This document shows, piece by piece, positions 23,029-36,345 of a stretch of DNA of 64,000 nucleotides (its first letter is position 1; each line of letters begins with the position of its first letter). Both the position numbers and the translations under genes were made by a program. Source of the stretch: Cerrena zonata (taxonomy: Eukaryota; Basidiomycota; Agaricomycetes; Polyporales; Cerrenaceae); assembly GCA_038087015.1 (NCBI GenBank), contig JASBNA010000001.1, positions 2,046,001 to 2,110,000 of the forward strand, read 5' to 3'. Under the pieces are notes generated by a model. It was not told where the DNA came from. It did not search any database and worked only from the letters and a program-made list of their open reading frames with translations.

Positions 23029-23973
23029 AGAAACTCAGGCCCTCAGGCTTGGTAGTGTTCGAGAACCTGGATTTTATACACAAATTATAGAGATTTCAAG
23101 TAGTTCGAAGTCGAGCACGCGTGTTCACTGAACATCCCCATACCAGCGCTTGCAAGGATTATATATTCGACCCACTTCGGGCTGGAATATTGAATATTGG
23201 TGGATGGGACGGGTTGGTAAATCTCATCTCGACGTGATATAGATAAACGCAACAACTTCGTGTAGTACAAAGCAAAGATACTATGGATTGTCACCAAACG
23301 TGATACATTTCAGTATTTCGCTCGTCTATTACTCAGTTTCCTCTTAGACTTGGCTATCGTATGTGATGGTGTCTTGGCTATGATGTGTCAATTTTTGCGG
23401 ATTTAATGCAGATTTATTTGAATCTACAGAGTACTGGCAAGAAGGTCGAGTTGAGGAAATATGCCAATGTCCACGTCGGTTGTGGCAGGAAGTCTCGCAT
23501 TGGCGGAGTTTGAAATACCACGCATTTGTCACTCTTTGCAACTCAAAATCCTCTCGGTATCCATCCACACCCCAATACTCTCGTCAGAAACTATCTAGGA
23601 AGTAAGCCACAGACTATAGGAGCTTAAAATCGACAAAACGAACCAACTCCTTAAGTGGATCGTCAGGATCTGAGCATTCTTTCCTCTTTAGCAGACCCAC
23701 TTTTGATATAATCCAAGAATTGTTTCCCACTGAGTAGCTTGTTTTCCACAAAACTTCGGACATATATTGAGAGTAGTAAAAAAATCTTTCTGTATTTTAT
23801 TCGATGAGCGTGCATGAGTGCGGAAGGCGTAAAACCCAACATTACGTTTTGGGGTCTATCCCGTTTGGTGACTCACACAACTTGAATCTCCAAACGTTGT
23901 AGCAAGAAAATAACCAGGAAAATGTTACAAAAATGATAATCAGCAGGAAAGGATCATCGAAACAGCGCTATAA
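23029..23973. other. Intergenic
   Basis: About 945 bases between the upstream region of the coiled-coil gene and the 3' end of the sacsin-like gene. I see only short unsupported frames on the minus strand (23085-23297 and 23344-23568) and no repeat. Confidence 0.4.
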
Positions 23974-26900
23974 TTACGCGGGATTCAATATATGCGCATT
24001 GTCCTCCTTGAAACTTTCGCATGCTTTCACTAGATCCTTAGCATGATACAACGTACCAATCTCGAGCACTGGTATAAACAAATTTCAATCAGCATAGAAT
24101 CATTGGAATAAAACTCTTTGAGCTTACCCTGCTCGCAGGTATCCAGCGTGATAGTAGAGATCAACTGGTTCTCGATAATCGAAAACAATTCTCTCATGTC
24201 CCACAAATCCGACAATTCAAGGAGCTCCTTCAAGTCGTCCTGGTCCTGTAGATCCTGCAAAGTACCAGTGTAGATATAATCTGGGGAAGTCTCAGTATCA
24301 TCAATATTCGTGGCATAAATTAATTCTCCTTACCAAGGATGCACTTCAAGATGTCTCTACAGACATCGGGAACAGGAACAACTTTCACATCACCCCGAGT
24401 CTCACTCCAAGGTCCAGTAAAGAGTATTTCGAAATGAGGACTCGCGGCGGCCAAAATGGTTCTGTGAGCGACAAACTCTTCATCGTCAGAAGATTTGAGA
24501 ACAACATCAGTGAATTGTTCATTGCGACGTTGATCATCAAATGCCGCTCTGAAACGTTTCAGAATCTCCTCGGCAGGGGAGAGCTGCAATATCGGACGGA
24601 CTGCGTTTTTTACTTCCTTGGCTCCAACGGCAACGAGAAGATCTTTGAACTGAGACAGGTATACACGAACTTGCCGACGTTCACCCTCATCAGGGCCGTT
24701 GAATATGAGTCGACTTGCTGATACGAACGTCCAATCTAGAGCAGCAGCAGGGTCGACTCGGTCTACGTTGAGAAATATCGGCTCATCTCTGTAAGTGATC
24801 AAAGGCGCCTGAGCATCGTCGAGGTTTGTTTGTAGCCATTTGTAAGTTGCAGTAAAGTCTGCGGCAAGACACTTGTCGAATTTATGGTCCTGGGCGATGA
24901 ATCGTAACCTACACAAATGATCGACCTGAGAATCACTTCATTAGTGCTGCTTATTCTGAGATATGTATATCGGCTCCACTCACTACTTCATGCGCGGTGG
25001 GAGCACCGATTGTGGGGTTGGCAAGTAAGACCTGTTCAGAGAGACCAGTTGGAAAGAGGCCACGTTGTGTCCACGCAATAGGTTCATAGCCCGGCCGAAC
25101 CAATTGGCTAGGATTGACAACCGTCGGGAGGTCTTTGGCCCATTCTGACGGAGCGAAGGATGGAGAAGAATGACTCCTGCGGAGTACACTGCGAGGAATG
25201 AATGATATGTTATTCAGCTCCGCCCATTTCTGTGAATTCCCCCCAATGATCGACCACAATTGACGGTTGTAGAAATCGAAGACAACTCGAGCCCGATCTT
25301 CAGATCCGTCCGGGTGTCGACCATGATCTTCTTGAATTATCTGTGCGCACTTCTTGAATGCTGAAAAATCAACCACTCGACGAAGACCAGATATGCCTAA
25401 CTTAGTCTCTGAGGATCGTAGCTCACTATGGAGAAAGTATTCTGAATGGTGGACCAGAGCTTCGCGGAAGATGTCGACCGAGTGTGCATACAAGGTGGTG
25501 GGATCGACAAAGACTCCATTTTGGTTAGGGATTTTCAATCCATCAATCCGAGTAGAAGAGTATAGCAAGATTCCGTTAAGAACGTCTTTGAAAACAGCGA
25601 TATCTTGTTCATCGATAGTCGTCGGAAACGCGAAGTTCGACATGTCAGATAACGTAATAGTGTTCACATTGGGGAGTAGTGTGAGATTGGTGTCGTAGTT
25701 GACGAAGGAGAAAGACGGGTTTAAGTACGGTTTGGCATTCCGAAGAGCCAATGAACTTGGAAGCATGCGCAATGTAGAATCATTGGCATGGACAAGGATA
25801 TCCTTTCCGTCCTTGATGGCTAGCCAAATAGGTAGCTGTCGAGCGACATCTTCCTGAGTAATAGTCACAACCGTTTTCCAGTTCTTCTTCTTTCGGCCAG
25901 ACCTGACTGATTCAGCCTTTTGCAACGACGCAAACTTCTCACGAGAGAACGTCGCAAACTGCGATAATGATTCGGGGGAAACAAGGGCTCTCAATCGTGT
26001 AGGGATGTTAGATATTCCCAACGTACGTAGAAAATTTAATAAATGAGCAAATGTACTGCCCAAGTTTGCTAATTCCGAACGTGCAGCCGCTGGGAGCGTA
26101 GACTGTATCACATGGTAATCCAGGATTGTAGCTCCTAAGTGCTCTAACATCGGTTGAAGCCATGCTGCTGTAGTAGGATCGGAAATCGAAGTAAGGACAG
26201 AGCCGGATTTGCAATGTGTTAGTGATGCGAATTCACTGGAATGAGCTGAAGTCTGGATGAGGGGGAACTCGGTGATGTTTGATATGTGTATTGGCAAGTG
26301 AGTAAAGTTGGTCCAGAACGTCTTGACAAGGGCCGCTTCCTTTGTTGACAACGTACGTTTGCTGGTCGCAGGCAGTCTTTCCTGTAGTAAAGATACTACA
26401 TGGGTGCCAGAAAAACGTTCGACGTTGAGATTTCGCCCGTAAAACATACGTCCATCCAGGCCGGGATCAAGAAACCTGTTCGAAGGGAATAGAGGCCAAG
26501 GAGGATGTGCTATACTTGTAGCTCCGTGTATAAGAGAGCCTCCTTCTCGAATCGTCCCAAGAGTTTTGTCAGCGAGGGGCAAAACTTGAAGGCCGATCAA
26601 TGCAGGGGGCGAATGGTCTAACATCCACTTGAGGAATATGCTGATTTCTTGTACAGACAGTACGCCACTGCGGTGAGTAGTCTGGAATGACGAGTCTCGT
26701 TTAATGAACGTCCCCATGAACTCGGCATTGATCACCTGGGTCGAATCAGACGGAAGCTTGGACAGAATCCGGCGAGTGGTAATGTCAGCCACCTCATCTG
26801 GCTTTAGAATGTTGATTAGACCTCTGATTTCGGATGAGTCCACAGACGGGAAAATGGACTGCACAAATGACATTCGGCGCCCCGTTATAGAAGTAACCAA

Positions 26901-29900
26901 TGACCTCTTGGACGCCTTCAGATAGTCTTTGAAAAAGGCTTCCAGAAACACTCGACTTATCGGATCCTCGGGCGTAGACGGGTATCCTGGCCAAACATGT
27001 AGATTGCGAGTATTCGGCCACGATTCTAGGAATAAACCGTAAACGTCTGGGAGACCTTCTGTCAATATCCATCTGTTGTACTGCGATTCTAGATTGACTT
27101 GGCCGCTTTCATCGAAGCGTACACTTCGTCTATCTTCGGCAAGAATCCACGACGCATCGATATGTGCTGGAAGAGAAGATAGGGTTGGTAATGGTAGTCG
27201 GGAATACAGTCTACACCGGGATGGTTCATGTCCATGAGGTAAGGCAGAAGGGGTGGTGATGGGACCAGCTACTGAGATGGATATGTTTCGAAGTTGATGC
27301 TTCGTAGTGAACTCGTGGAACTTCGCAGGAATGGTGTTGATGGCGACAGTTCGCGAGACTAGATGCCAGTCGTGCGAGACAACAGACTCTGTACCAGGAT
27401 GGAGGGATATGGTAACTTTGTAACAAGTGAAGCCATCCTCGTTGAGGTCTATGGCCGAGTGTGTCGCCTTTGTGAGCCATCTCCTGTGCTGAGATCCATA
27501 CCTGTCTCGACCCCAGGCGGCGATGGTTCGAACCTGGATAAAAAGAAGGGATTCTGGCGCTGACTTCCAATAATTTGCGATGAGATTGTTGACCTCATTG
27601 ATCGTGTGGACGTCATGCGACAAGGCACTTTGAGTGCCTTGTTGGCTAGTTCTAAGCGGGAGCCTAAATAGAGTCTTATGATTTATATTCAGCATTTAAT
27701 GATAGTCATACAGTAGTTTGAGATGCGGTATTCAGTACTTACTCCGGAGTAGAAATCAGAGTCTGGATCGAAGCCGAAAAGGCCAGCGAGGGAAAGTAGA
27801 TGGTCCCGATGAAGCCTAATTATACCAATTATAGATTTATCGACAAACACAAAGACAAGCAGAACTTACATGCGCATACGAGAGAGCGGGAGTAACACTG
27901 AACGTCTTTTACGAAGTCCGTTGGCAGGAAGAAATTTCTGGGATGGATCCAAAAACAGCACACATCCTCCAGAGATGATCATGGCGACCTACAACAACCC
28001 TTTTAATTTTCACGTTTGATTGAGAACGGGACACAATTACCTCAGTGAAGTGGAAGACAGAGAGAGCGCCTAGTCCGAACTTGCCAATTGTGTCTGAGCG
28101 ACCCTCCTTGCCACCTGTCCCAATTGTTCGAATACCTTTGAAATCATGGTCTTGGAAAGTAGCGTCGTTGTGAACTACGAGAGCGGGTAATGATTGCATT
28201 TCCGACATCAATGGCGAGAGTAGATTGTTCGCCGGTGCGGTCTTAGAATCGACAAGGATATTGTATTTGCTAGCACCAGCGTCAGCAGCATTTGCCAAGA
28301 ATTCATTGAAGGCTTGTTCAACTGAGTATTGCTTGAGCACATTCGAAATACGTCGAGTTAAGTCTTCATGCATGTCTTCGTCATCGATGTCAAGCTCCGC
28401 AGCCTTCAGATTCAGAGAGCTTAGCGTCTGGATTCCCAAACGGGCAGCCAAGCTGGACGAGATTGCCGTATGGCAATTGCTCCTATCTTCTGGCAGTTCC
28501 AAGCAATCAGCGCCGGCCCCTAGGTCGTTGTAGTACAATTCGTTTAAAGGTCGCAGGCCGGATTGAATATCGGGCGCGAGCAGTCGCTCGTATTCATCAC
28601 GTTCAAGTTTTGTATGGGAAACCACTCTCAGAAGCTCGACAATCGTATCAAGGTCGAAGGAGGATGTACTTGCAATGGCTCGTAGTTCTTCTATTACAGC
28701 AGAAGGTCGTGGCCTATAGAAGGGATAGAAAGGTGAGGAGTAGTTTACCCTTTGGATTAAACTGACTTACTGTGCTGTGCATCCCAGGAGGAGGAGCAGC
28801 TCACGAACTCCAGGAGAACCAAGAAGGGAAACTGGAACAGCATAAAAGCCGCGGGGTACAAATTGAAAATCGAGGACGGCGCGACAAGTAGAACTTAGGG
28901 TGGTTTGGCTGATAGGTAACCATGACCTTGTCGCAACGACCTCCTTCAGTATAGTCAAGACGGGGTGGTGCCGTAACTCGACCACTCGGCGACCTAGCTC
29001 ACGGATGAGAACCTCAAGACGTGGGCTCATCGAAGGCATTGTACCCTGGTCTAGTTCTCGCACAAATTGTACTTGTAAAATCTCGAATGGTATCGTGGAT
29101 GTCCAGCCTAGGGCTGTCCGCAAAGATTGTGACTTGATCGTAATGTTGGGGAGAAGGGTTGCCCATACTCGATCGAACAAAGCACGGGGATGGTTATAAT
29201 GATCGTCTCGCGTCTCGCTGGGCGATTTGCGACCATTCACTGTTGGCAACCACTTCGTATTAAACCCACTAGCGAGTGAGGTGTGATCAAATGCAGCGTG
29301 ATCGAGTTGATGGAGCAATTCGATCGCAAGGCCAGTGACATTCGGGGACAGCGAGTAAGACAGGTAATTCAGGCGCTCCTCGACAATGTCTACATGCAAA
29401 TCTCGGCGAAGAAGACCTAACACACTAAGGTGTTGCACAATCTGCCTATCGAGGCTGTCATCGGTAGCGGGTAATTGAATCTCGAAAGGATCGAAAAGGT
29501 TCACAAGTGGACCCCAAATGTCAATTAAACATCTTGGAGCTTTGGGTGAACGTTCTACAGTGACGACAAATGGGATCCGAGATACCGCATCGAAGATACG
29601 AGGGGGTATAGAGCTAGAGTGCTTTGAGAGTTGCTGAAGTAATGCGACAACGTATGGTTTTGGCTGCTCGGTCAAGTTGTTGATGAAGATATCAACAATA
29701 TCGAGTTCTGAAACTTTCGTAATGGGTGAAGCGATTGTTCCAAGCAGATCCAGCAGTGGATAAACATCGATGTCGTCGACTCTGTGCGCAACAAATATGA
29801 AATCGACACTGAATGGAAGAAGCGTGCCACGGTCTACGTCGAGGGTTTTGGCTGCGGAGACATCAAAACAGTATATCGCTGTTGATTCTCGGATACATTG

Positions 29901-32584
29901 AAGTTTGGAAGTAGAAGCTCCGAGTTCACCCTCGGAGGTGGTGTTCAGCAAAGGGAATACTGGCAATGCACGTAAGAGCGACTTGTGCATGTCTGCAACA
30001 GAGTTCGGGAATTTCCTGAGAGAGATTAGTAGATGCCGAAGTAGGCATTGACCTTCGGCCTGCGTGAGATCCTCCAAACGAGTGGGTTGAAGGTGCTCAA
30101 GCAGAGCTGAAAGTTGATCTGGTGAAAATAATGTTCCTCGTCTTCTAATGATGGCGGAGGCATCGGAGGGAAATGATTTGCTGAGAAAATTCAGACCGGC
30201 TTTCATTAGGATAGACAGGACATCGCTATCCACTCCATAAGGATCAAAGACAATATCCTGTATAGCCTGCAGTGAGCCTACGGCGGTCGGGATAAGCTTG
30301 GAGCCACAGATTTGATCAAGTAGCAGCTCCTGAAGTGGCCATGCTGGGAGCCATGTCCAGAAATTGTTAATCCATCGGGTCGCTTCCGCCGTCAAGGATA
30401 AGCCATTCAACATAAACCCGAAATGGCTAGGGACCATATTTAGAAAACGAAGGACCGTATCAACATCTAGAATAGACACATCTAGGTTCTTGGGACCTTC
30501 GCTGACCAAAACAGACCGTGCGGATGGGGAAATACTCGAGAGAGAAATTGCCTTGGGGTCAAATAAACCGAAAACGTCTTGGTCACCTTCAGAGAGCATA
30601 ACATATATCTTGTGATTAAACGCTCGATGAAGTAGAGCGACGTGCTCCCCGTTGATGCACGGAATGATAGGTATATCTGCTAGGGTGGATACATCCGCAG
30701 TTGAAAGTAAAAATTCCACCAACATCGCTTTGGAATATGGTGGTAATTTGACGAGAGTAGACATCGTGTTCTATAATATCATATGATACAGTCAATAAAT
30801 ATGATTTTAATCGGATAGAAATACATCGTACCAGAAGATGATGACGTGCGGATTGCGGAGATAGCCAGACACACTCCTCGCCAACGTTGCGAATCATATC
30901 AACGATATGCGGAGGAGGGACGGTGATGTAGACACCCGCATCAGATAGCGTAGAGACATAAGGAGTAATCTCCGTCCCGAAAAGGACTTCAGAGCGGGAG
31001 GAAAAGCAATGTACACCCTCTGGAATGCAGGGCCAGATGGCAGCATCTACCCGGATAGTTTCGAGGAGAACATTTACCGGAAGGTTGTTCCAATATTCTG
31101 GGTCCCCACCAGACGCATCCTGAGGAGTAGGCGGCCAAGCATTGTAAATTGAGAGCGAGTCACCAATATGTCGTGACAGATATGTCAGGAGCACGCTCCA
31201 GGTTCGTGGGATATAGACGTCAAAGAGGACTCTATTCCATTCGGGCAACAATCTACAAGGAGGGTTCAATAAGTTAACACGCATGTACGATGGAGAAACT
31301 TACTCGTCTATCGTTCCTTTGACCATACCGCGTTCGGAACCGTTGCGAAGGTTTTGTCGAGCCTGTGTGAGTGCAAAGAGTGCATGGATATGACATGGGA
31401 ACCCTGTAGGAAGTGGAAGTGGCAAGAATGTGAATAAGCGGCCGGCATTTGACTGAGGCAAGGTCGCTCGGATTGCGAGCGATAGTGTGGGAGAGAGTTT
31501 CTCCTTAGCCAACATTGCCGAAACTTGGTATCCAAGTCTTTCGGTGAGAATATCGGCACATTCTTCTAGATCGTAGGTTGCATGCAATATCGTCCAGTCA
31601 ATATTCTCACGCGAGTCGCCACGTTGGAGAGAAACAGTACAAGTAGTGATCGATTGGCCTGGTAAGAACAATATCGGAGACGTTCGATGGATATTTGTAC
31701 GACCAACGATGCGTATCCCACTCTCATCAACCTCGAAGATTTCAATCGAGGAGATATGTGAGAGAAACAACATCGCTATATCCATCTCGTCCTCGACGAA
31801 GTTCACTAATAGTGTCATGATTTCATCTGGGTCTAAGACTTTGGTGCTTATGCGAGAAGAAGACACGTCAAGTCTTAACGGCAGCCGTATGGCTGTTCCG
31901 ATGAAAGGAGCCCCAGCCGTGTAGGTTGGAGCTAGGAGGTTGAGGTTTAAAGATGCAAAGTGATCTATGTATGCTTCAGTGTCTGTCGTCACATCCACCC
32001 TCAGTCCACCCGACTCAGAGAAAGCATGATGCGGGTCCAGTATAGCTAATGAGCCGCCAGAGAGAATCTGAGGGGTATCCGTAATCTAATCCGAACTAGA
32101 TTAGTAAGAAATATGGTTGATTTAGCGGAGGATATACGTACGTGGTAGCTTGAACGAAAACCAACACCATACTTTCCAATTTTGCTATAACGCCATACAT
32201 TATATACCACTCTTACCAGACACATCGGAGAGCTCACCTTGTATCGGTCTTCTTAGAAGACTGATGAATACGCTGTAAAGCTACCCAGTCTTCATCCTTG
32301 AAGAGGGAATCATTGAATGCGATCAGAGCAGGTCCTTGGGTAGACTGTAATGCTTCATGAGCTATATGCTGTTTGGAATGGTTGCGTCGGTCGAGAATAA
32401 ATATCTGGCAAAAGGATAAGGGACAAGTGACGTTTTTCAATCGATAGCGACAGACCTGTTTTGATGCCTTAGCATCGTCGGAATTCTGTAATATTTCTCG
32501 TAGCAGTCCAATGCTAAATGGATATGTCCCCAAGATCGCCGAAATAGCGGCCGTTGGGTCGATGCTCTCACCAAATGCTGCCAT
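23974..32584 (-). CDS. Giant sacsin-like protein: two HATPase modules plus BTB
   Basis: About 2,650-2,700 aa over roughly 13 exons; ATG at 32584 (MAAFGESIDPTAAISAILGT), stop at 23974. Module 1 is a GHKL/HSP90-type ATPase as in sacsin: N-box LLREILQNSDDA, FNDSLFKDEDWVALQRI, then KIGKYGVGFRSSYHV and ITDTPQILSGG. Module 2 (28.6-27.8 kb) repeats it with QAFNEFLANAADAGASKY, VVHNDATFQDHDFKGIR and IGKFGLGALSVFHFTEV. Long helical repeats of sacsin type separate and follow the modules (30772-28770; 27670-24975). The C-terminal 200 residues form a BTB/POZ domain: NEQFTDVVLKSSDDEEFVAH, RTILAAASPHFEILFTGPW, then DYIYTG. Human sacsin is a co-chaperone. A BTB end suggests coupling to a Cullin-3 ubiquitin ligase (inference). 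Exon joins were checked by frame at most, not all, boundaries. Confidence 0.85.
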
Positions 32585-34373
32585 AGTGGGTGAGGATGGT
32601 CCTGGACGGTAGGATAAGAGACCTGATATTTGGCTAACGTGTTGTATTTATGGATCGAAGTAGGCTGCGGAACCTTCCTGAACACTTATACCCACGATTA
32701 TCTTAAAAATCGAAGACGTACCTAGCACTTATTTCGAACGCTCAGCAATAGCTTCATCCCCGGAAATGCATTGCCTATTTTGAACATAGATGTCCGGTGA
32801 AAGAGCGGACACCACATGGTTGTCTTCCACAGCCGAACTATACGGCAGCATCAGTGGAAGATGTTAGAAAACACCTGCGTTTTCAGAGCTTGAAGTACTC
32901 GAAATGGAGGAGCGAACTAGCCCGAGACCTCCACGGTATGTTGAAGGGGAAACCGGAGTATAGGAGATCGTGGTGATATATGGCCTCCCGCTTTAAAGCT
33001 TCAGGACGTCATACGCAAGAAGTCAGTGTTATGTGCTACTAGCCAGCCTGAGTGCATGAAGGTATAACATGTTTTCGTAGGTCGAGCTAGCACTAGGACC
33101 ATGACTGAGGTCACTGGGCACTCAAGCGCTCACTTGCAGCTTCGCCGATAATACCGCACCTATCATCGTGATCGCCAATCTCACACTACAAGATTTTATA
33201 TTCACACCACCCACTCCCTTTGAATCATTCATTGAACATATCCGTTTTACAAGACACTTCCGTCAACCTACTGATGTTCCCAAAGACAAAGATTCGCATT
33301 GGCAACGATATTCTCTCCAGGGCAAGCATTTCGTCTTTTCGAAAGCTGGCCATGCCAATGTCAGCCTGAGACTGACTCTATGTCAATCGTTTTCTGTTGA
33401 CTTACAAGGCTAACAGGTTTGGATTTTCCTACTCTACACCGAGGCAGATGGACTCTCTGAACTGATTTTATCCCTCGCTTAACCAACTCCTTGACAGATC
33501 GTCATGAGCCTGAGCCCCAAGTTTAAGTTCTTCCGAGCTTGCTAAGCTTCTATCTGGTAACTCCACAGGACAACAATAAATTGCTCGCTATAAAACTCTT
33601 TTTTGGCATGCGAGACGATGAGCTATATTTCTGAACGTTGTATCGTATTCTCTACTTGACGTTCCCAGCCCATCTCCGGTTCAAATGCTGAACTGTTTGT
33701 GTCGGTGTTGGACATCAAAATCAAAGATTTGGGACTTTTATTTCAAGTTATCGTGCCAGTCTCGACTCATGCACTTCGGATCCCATATTGTTTTTTGTAC
33801 CACTTACGCCGCATAAGGACTTGGGCTCACCGGTACTGCCAGTTTGAGTGGTAAGTATACTTAGTGCTCGTGTTTTACCGTGCGCCAATCTTATCGTGTG
33901 CGGATCCGGAAGTGTGTTCCCACGGCGCGTGGGCCTTTCCTCGGTGATCTCGGAATAGGCGCGCCGCGAGTTCAGCTCTCTCACAGCGGGCGCCTCGTAC
34001 TCCTCGTGCGAGGGATTCAACGCAAAGAGTTCGTTTTCGAGCATCGTTCCGGCCCTCTGTATGCCTCAAGAACTTGTATATATGTAGATTAGATCCCATA
34101 ATATATCGTAAAAATATTTGCTAAGTGTGGGAGTGAGTTGAAGTGGAGTAATTGTCAAAGTCGAGTCCCTGACAGCCATGCACCCAGGCCATGCCATTTA
34201 GGGCAAGTGTTCAACGTTCAACTTCCGAGAGTTATTACGTCCTGTTGAGCTCCAACATTTGCAATGTGCCACCTGCAACTGCGACTCTCTTCTCACCAAC
34301 AGATTAAATAAAAGCTATTCGATACATCGAGTAGCTTTGCCTGTCCTTCTATCGCATTCGCATACTTGGTACC
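32585..34373. other. Intergenic, about 1.8 kb
   Basis: Contains the sacsin-like promoter. A GC-rich minus-strand frame at 33748-34044 (98 codons, ATG at 34044, TATATA about 35 nt upstream) has codon-like composition (MLENELFALNPSHEEYEAPA) but no recognised domain; it may be a gene fragment. The plus-strand frame at 33168-33413 lacks an ATG start. Nothing else is supported. Confidence 0.4.
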
Positions 34374-34413
34374 ATGTCTAGCCGTGCTAATTTCTCATCC
34401 TACTACATGGACC

Positions 34414-34666
34414 ATGAAGAGCTCAAACTCATACGAGCCTAGTGATAATGTAGCTAGGGACATCACGGAGAAGTATTACAGGTAACGCAAAGGTATGACT
34501 ATATTCTCCTAGGATTATCTCGTTCACTAAACCACCTGTCAGCTCCATCCACATTGTGTTCATCGCTTCTGGATTGACGGTAATCCTAGTGGTCACAATA
34601 TTGAAGGTGCGAATGATATCCTCTGGGAAGGGCTCCTGTCGGTTTCAGGTAACGGTAAGTAGTTGA
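34414..34666 (+). CDS. Possible small membrane protein
   Basis: Weak call. From the ATG at 34414 the frame reads MKSSNSYEPSDNVARDITEK, a good GTAACG...CTGTCAG intron follows, then the hydrophobic stretch IVFIASGLTVILVVTIL, which would be one membrane span, and a short tail to the stop at 34664-34666. A second ATG at 34374 opens a different 22-codon frame. The 3' end overlaps the last bases of the minus-strand gene at 34593. No family is recognised; it could be chance. Confidence 0.25.
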
Positions 34667-36021
34667 AACATCGGGGAAACTTGAAAAGGCTTACAAAATG
34701 TTTAATAGACCAAGCTAAACTATTCCTCAATCCCCAAGGGACATCACGGCAGTCTAGAAGTAGACGTAAGGCTAACCCTTGACAAATTGACATATGGATG
34801 CTTGTATCCATTAACGCTGTCCCCTTGAGGATGTTGGCAAGAAGATGTGCCCTTGGGAAAGTGTAACCTCGGTAAGTGTTGAGCTGCAAGCTGAGTACAT
34901 GCTTTGATGAAACAGTTGGACTTAGAAGCGTAGCAAGAATGTCACCAGCAGGAAAGCTAGATGAAAGCCTCGGAACATCATTAATAGCCTCTAATTCTGC
35001 TCGGAAAATTGGGCAGAAGGCAATAAAGTCAGCAGGTGAGAACTGTTGGTACGAATCACACAGTTGATCATCGTGTCCACATCTCACTGCTTCTAATGCC
35101 TTCTCAATAGACCATCCTGTATTCCCAAACTATCCGCATTGACTTCAATTTATATTGTTAAATTATCAAATTGAACTTGAAGACATACCAGATGAGCATG
35201 ACCACATAGCAGATGGATAAGTATAAGGGATGAGCAACTGAGACCGCTCTTCAACTGATAAATACTAGCTCCAGTGTGGTTTAGAGTATCTGGAGTAAAT
35301 GTCAGTCTAAAAGTACCATTTAATGAGTGAATCTGGTATCGAAAAATAAAAACCAAGTTGCTTACCTTCCAATCAACATGTCTGCTCCATAAAGAAAGGT
35401 CCTGAAATCATCGGTTATGATAGCATGAACAAATCCAAGTTTGTTCATATGGGCAAGCTCAGTAATCGCATATATTGGGGCCTAAATAATATCGTGTTAT
35501 TTATGTGCAATTCGTCCGACATTGTAAACCTTACTGTATGCCAATGAAATCCAAATGCTTCGACTAATGTCTTCATGAGCTCCCAGATTTTCTGGGTCGA
35601 CCTTGATAATTTGGTAATATGGGGTACATCTTCAACGAAGATTAGGTGCAGAGGAAGTGATATGTAGTGTCCCAAATGCATAATAATCTCGCTTCTAATC
35701 TCCCCTACACTTCGTGGCCTTGTGTAGATGCTGTTCAATATGTTTACGGGCCTTTCGAGATCTATAATCCACTCGCTGAATAATCATACTGGTCAGGTTG
35801 GCGACAATATCAATATACGGTTCGTCTCACCTAGCATTCACCCCTAATGTGAAAGGGGGTTTATTGACAGGTATATAACTCGCTTGTTGAATGGTCCACT
35901 CTTTGAACCAAACCAATTGGTCTGGATATTTCCACAGCTGTCTCTTTAGAATATGTTAGTTTGCCAGTTACGTTCAAAACAATTTAAATAGTTTTATACA
36001 TACTAAAGGGTCGCAGTCCAT
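34593..36021 (-). CDS. PIN/XPG-like (FEN1/GEN1 fold) protein with lost active site
   Basis: Resembles the large family of mushroom proteins related to XPG/GEN1 flap nucleases. ATG at 36021 (MDCDPL), then exons with FTLGVNA (family GIDAS), LPLHLIFVEDVPHITKLSRS (family IFVFDGP), AFGFHWHTVAPIYAITELAH (family AFGFEWRTAPGEAEAELA), LGFVHAIITDDFRTFLYGA (family SDDVDNFLFGA), LILIHLLCGHAHL (family LLSGGDY) and a helical C-terminal part (HDDQLCDSYQQFSPADFIAF). Several metal-binding acidic residues are replaced: D to N in GVNA, the GEAEAE pair absent, and the GGDY aspartate absent. The fold seems kept but nuclease activity is unlikely. Family residues quoted are from memory. The last exon joins and the exact stop are uncertain. 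Confidence 0.65.
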
Positions 36022-36245
36022 TTTATGTTGTAGATGTAGAAGCGACAAGTAGAGAAGAGAGATATAGTAAGATAGGGGTATGTGTATTTTTGCTTTATAA
36101 GTTCTTCATCCTCGGATGCGGAAGGGTCACAGTCATTTCCGATAGCCATAAACACCATACATTCCGAGTTCCAAAGATGCTGTATGACTGCTTCAATTAT
36201 TGGAGCCTAAGTAGCAAAGTACACTATCTATGTACAGAGTTGCTG

Positions 36246-36345
36246 CTAGTCACTAGTGTTCAAGGTCCGCTGCCGCTCTCGCTCTCGCTCCTCTGGTGTC
36301 CCATTTTTGCTGTTTCGTGGTATAACTTCTCCACGCTGTTGTCGC
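36246..36345 (-). pseudogene. Displaced 3' end of the tyrosine-recombinase gene
   Basis: On the minus strand, after the 8-bp duplication GCGACAAC (36338-36345), the frame continues QRGEVIPRNSKNGTPEERER and stops at 36246-36248. This is the direct continuation of the frame that runs into the foldback element at 39887, so these bases are the C-terminal coding end of the 39887-42135 gene, cut off by the insertion. Confidence 0.8.
36338..36345. repeat. Target site duplication, left copy
   Basis: GTTGTCGC here equals GTTGTCGC at 39887-39894 on either side of the foldback element. The last C could belong to the element instead, which would make it a 7-bp duplication. Confidence 0.8.

Noticed and set aside
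33168..33413. 81-codon plus-strand frame upstream of the sacsin-like gene
   Set aside because: First codon is GTG, no motif, no splice context.
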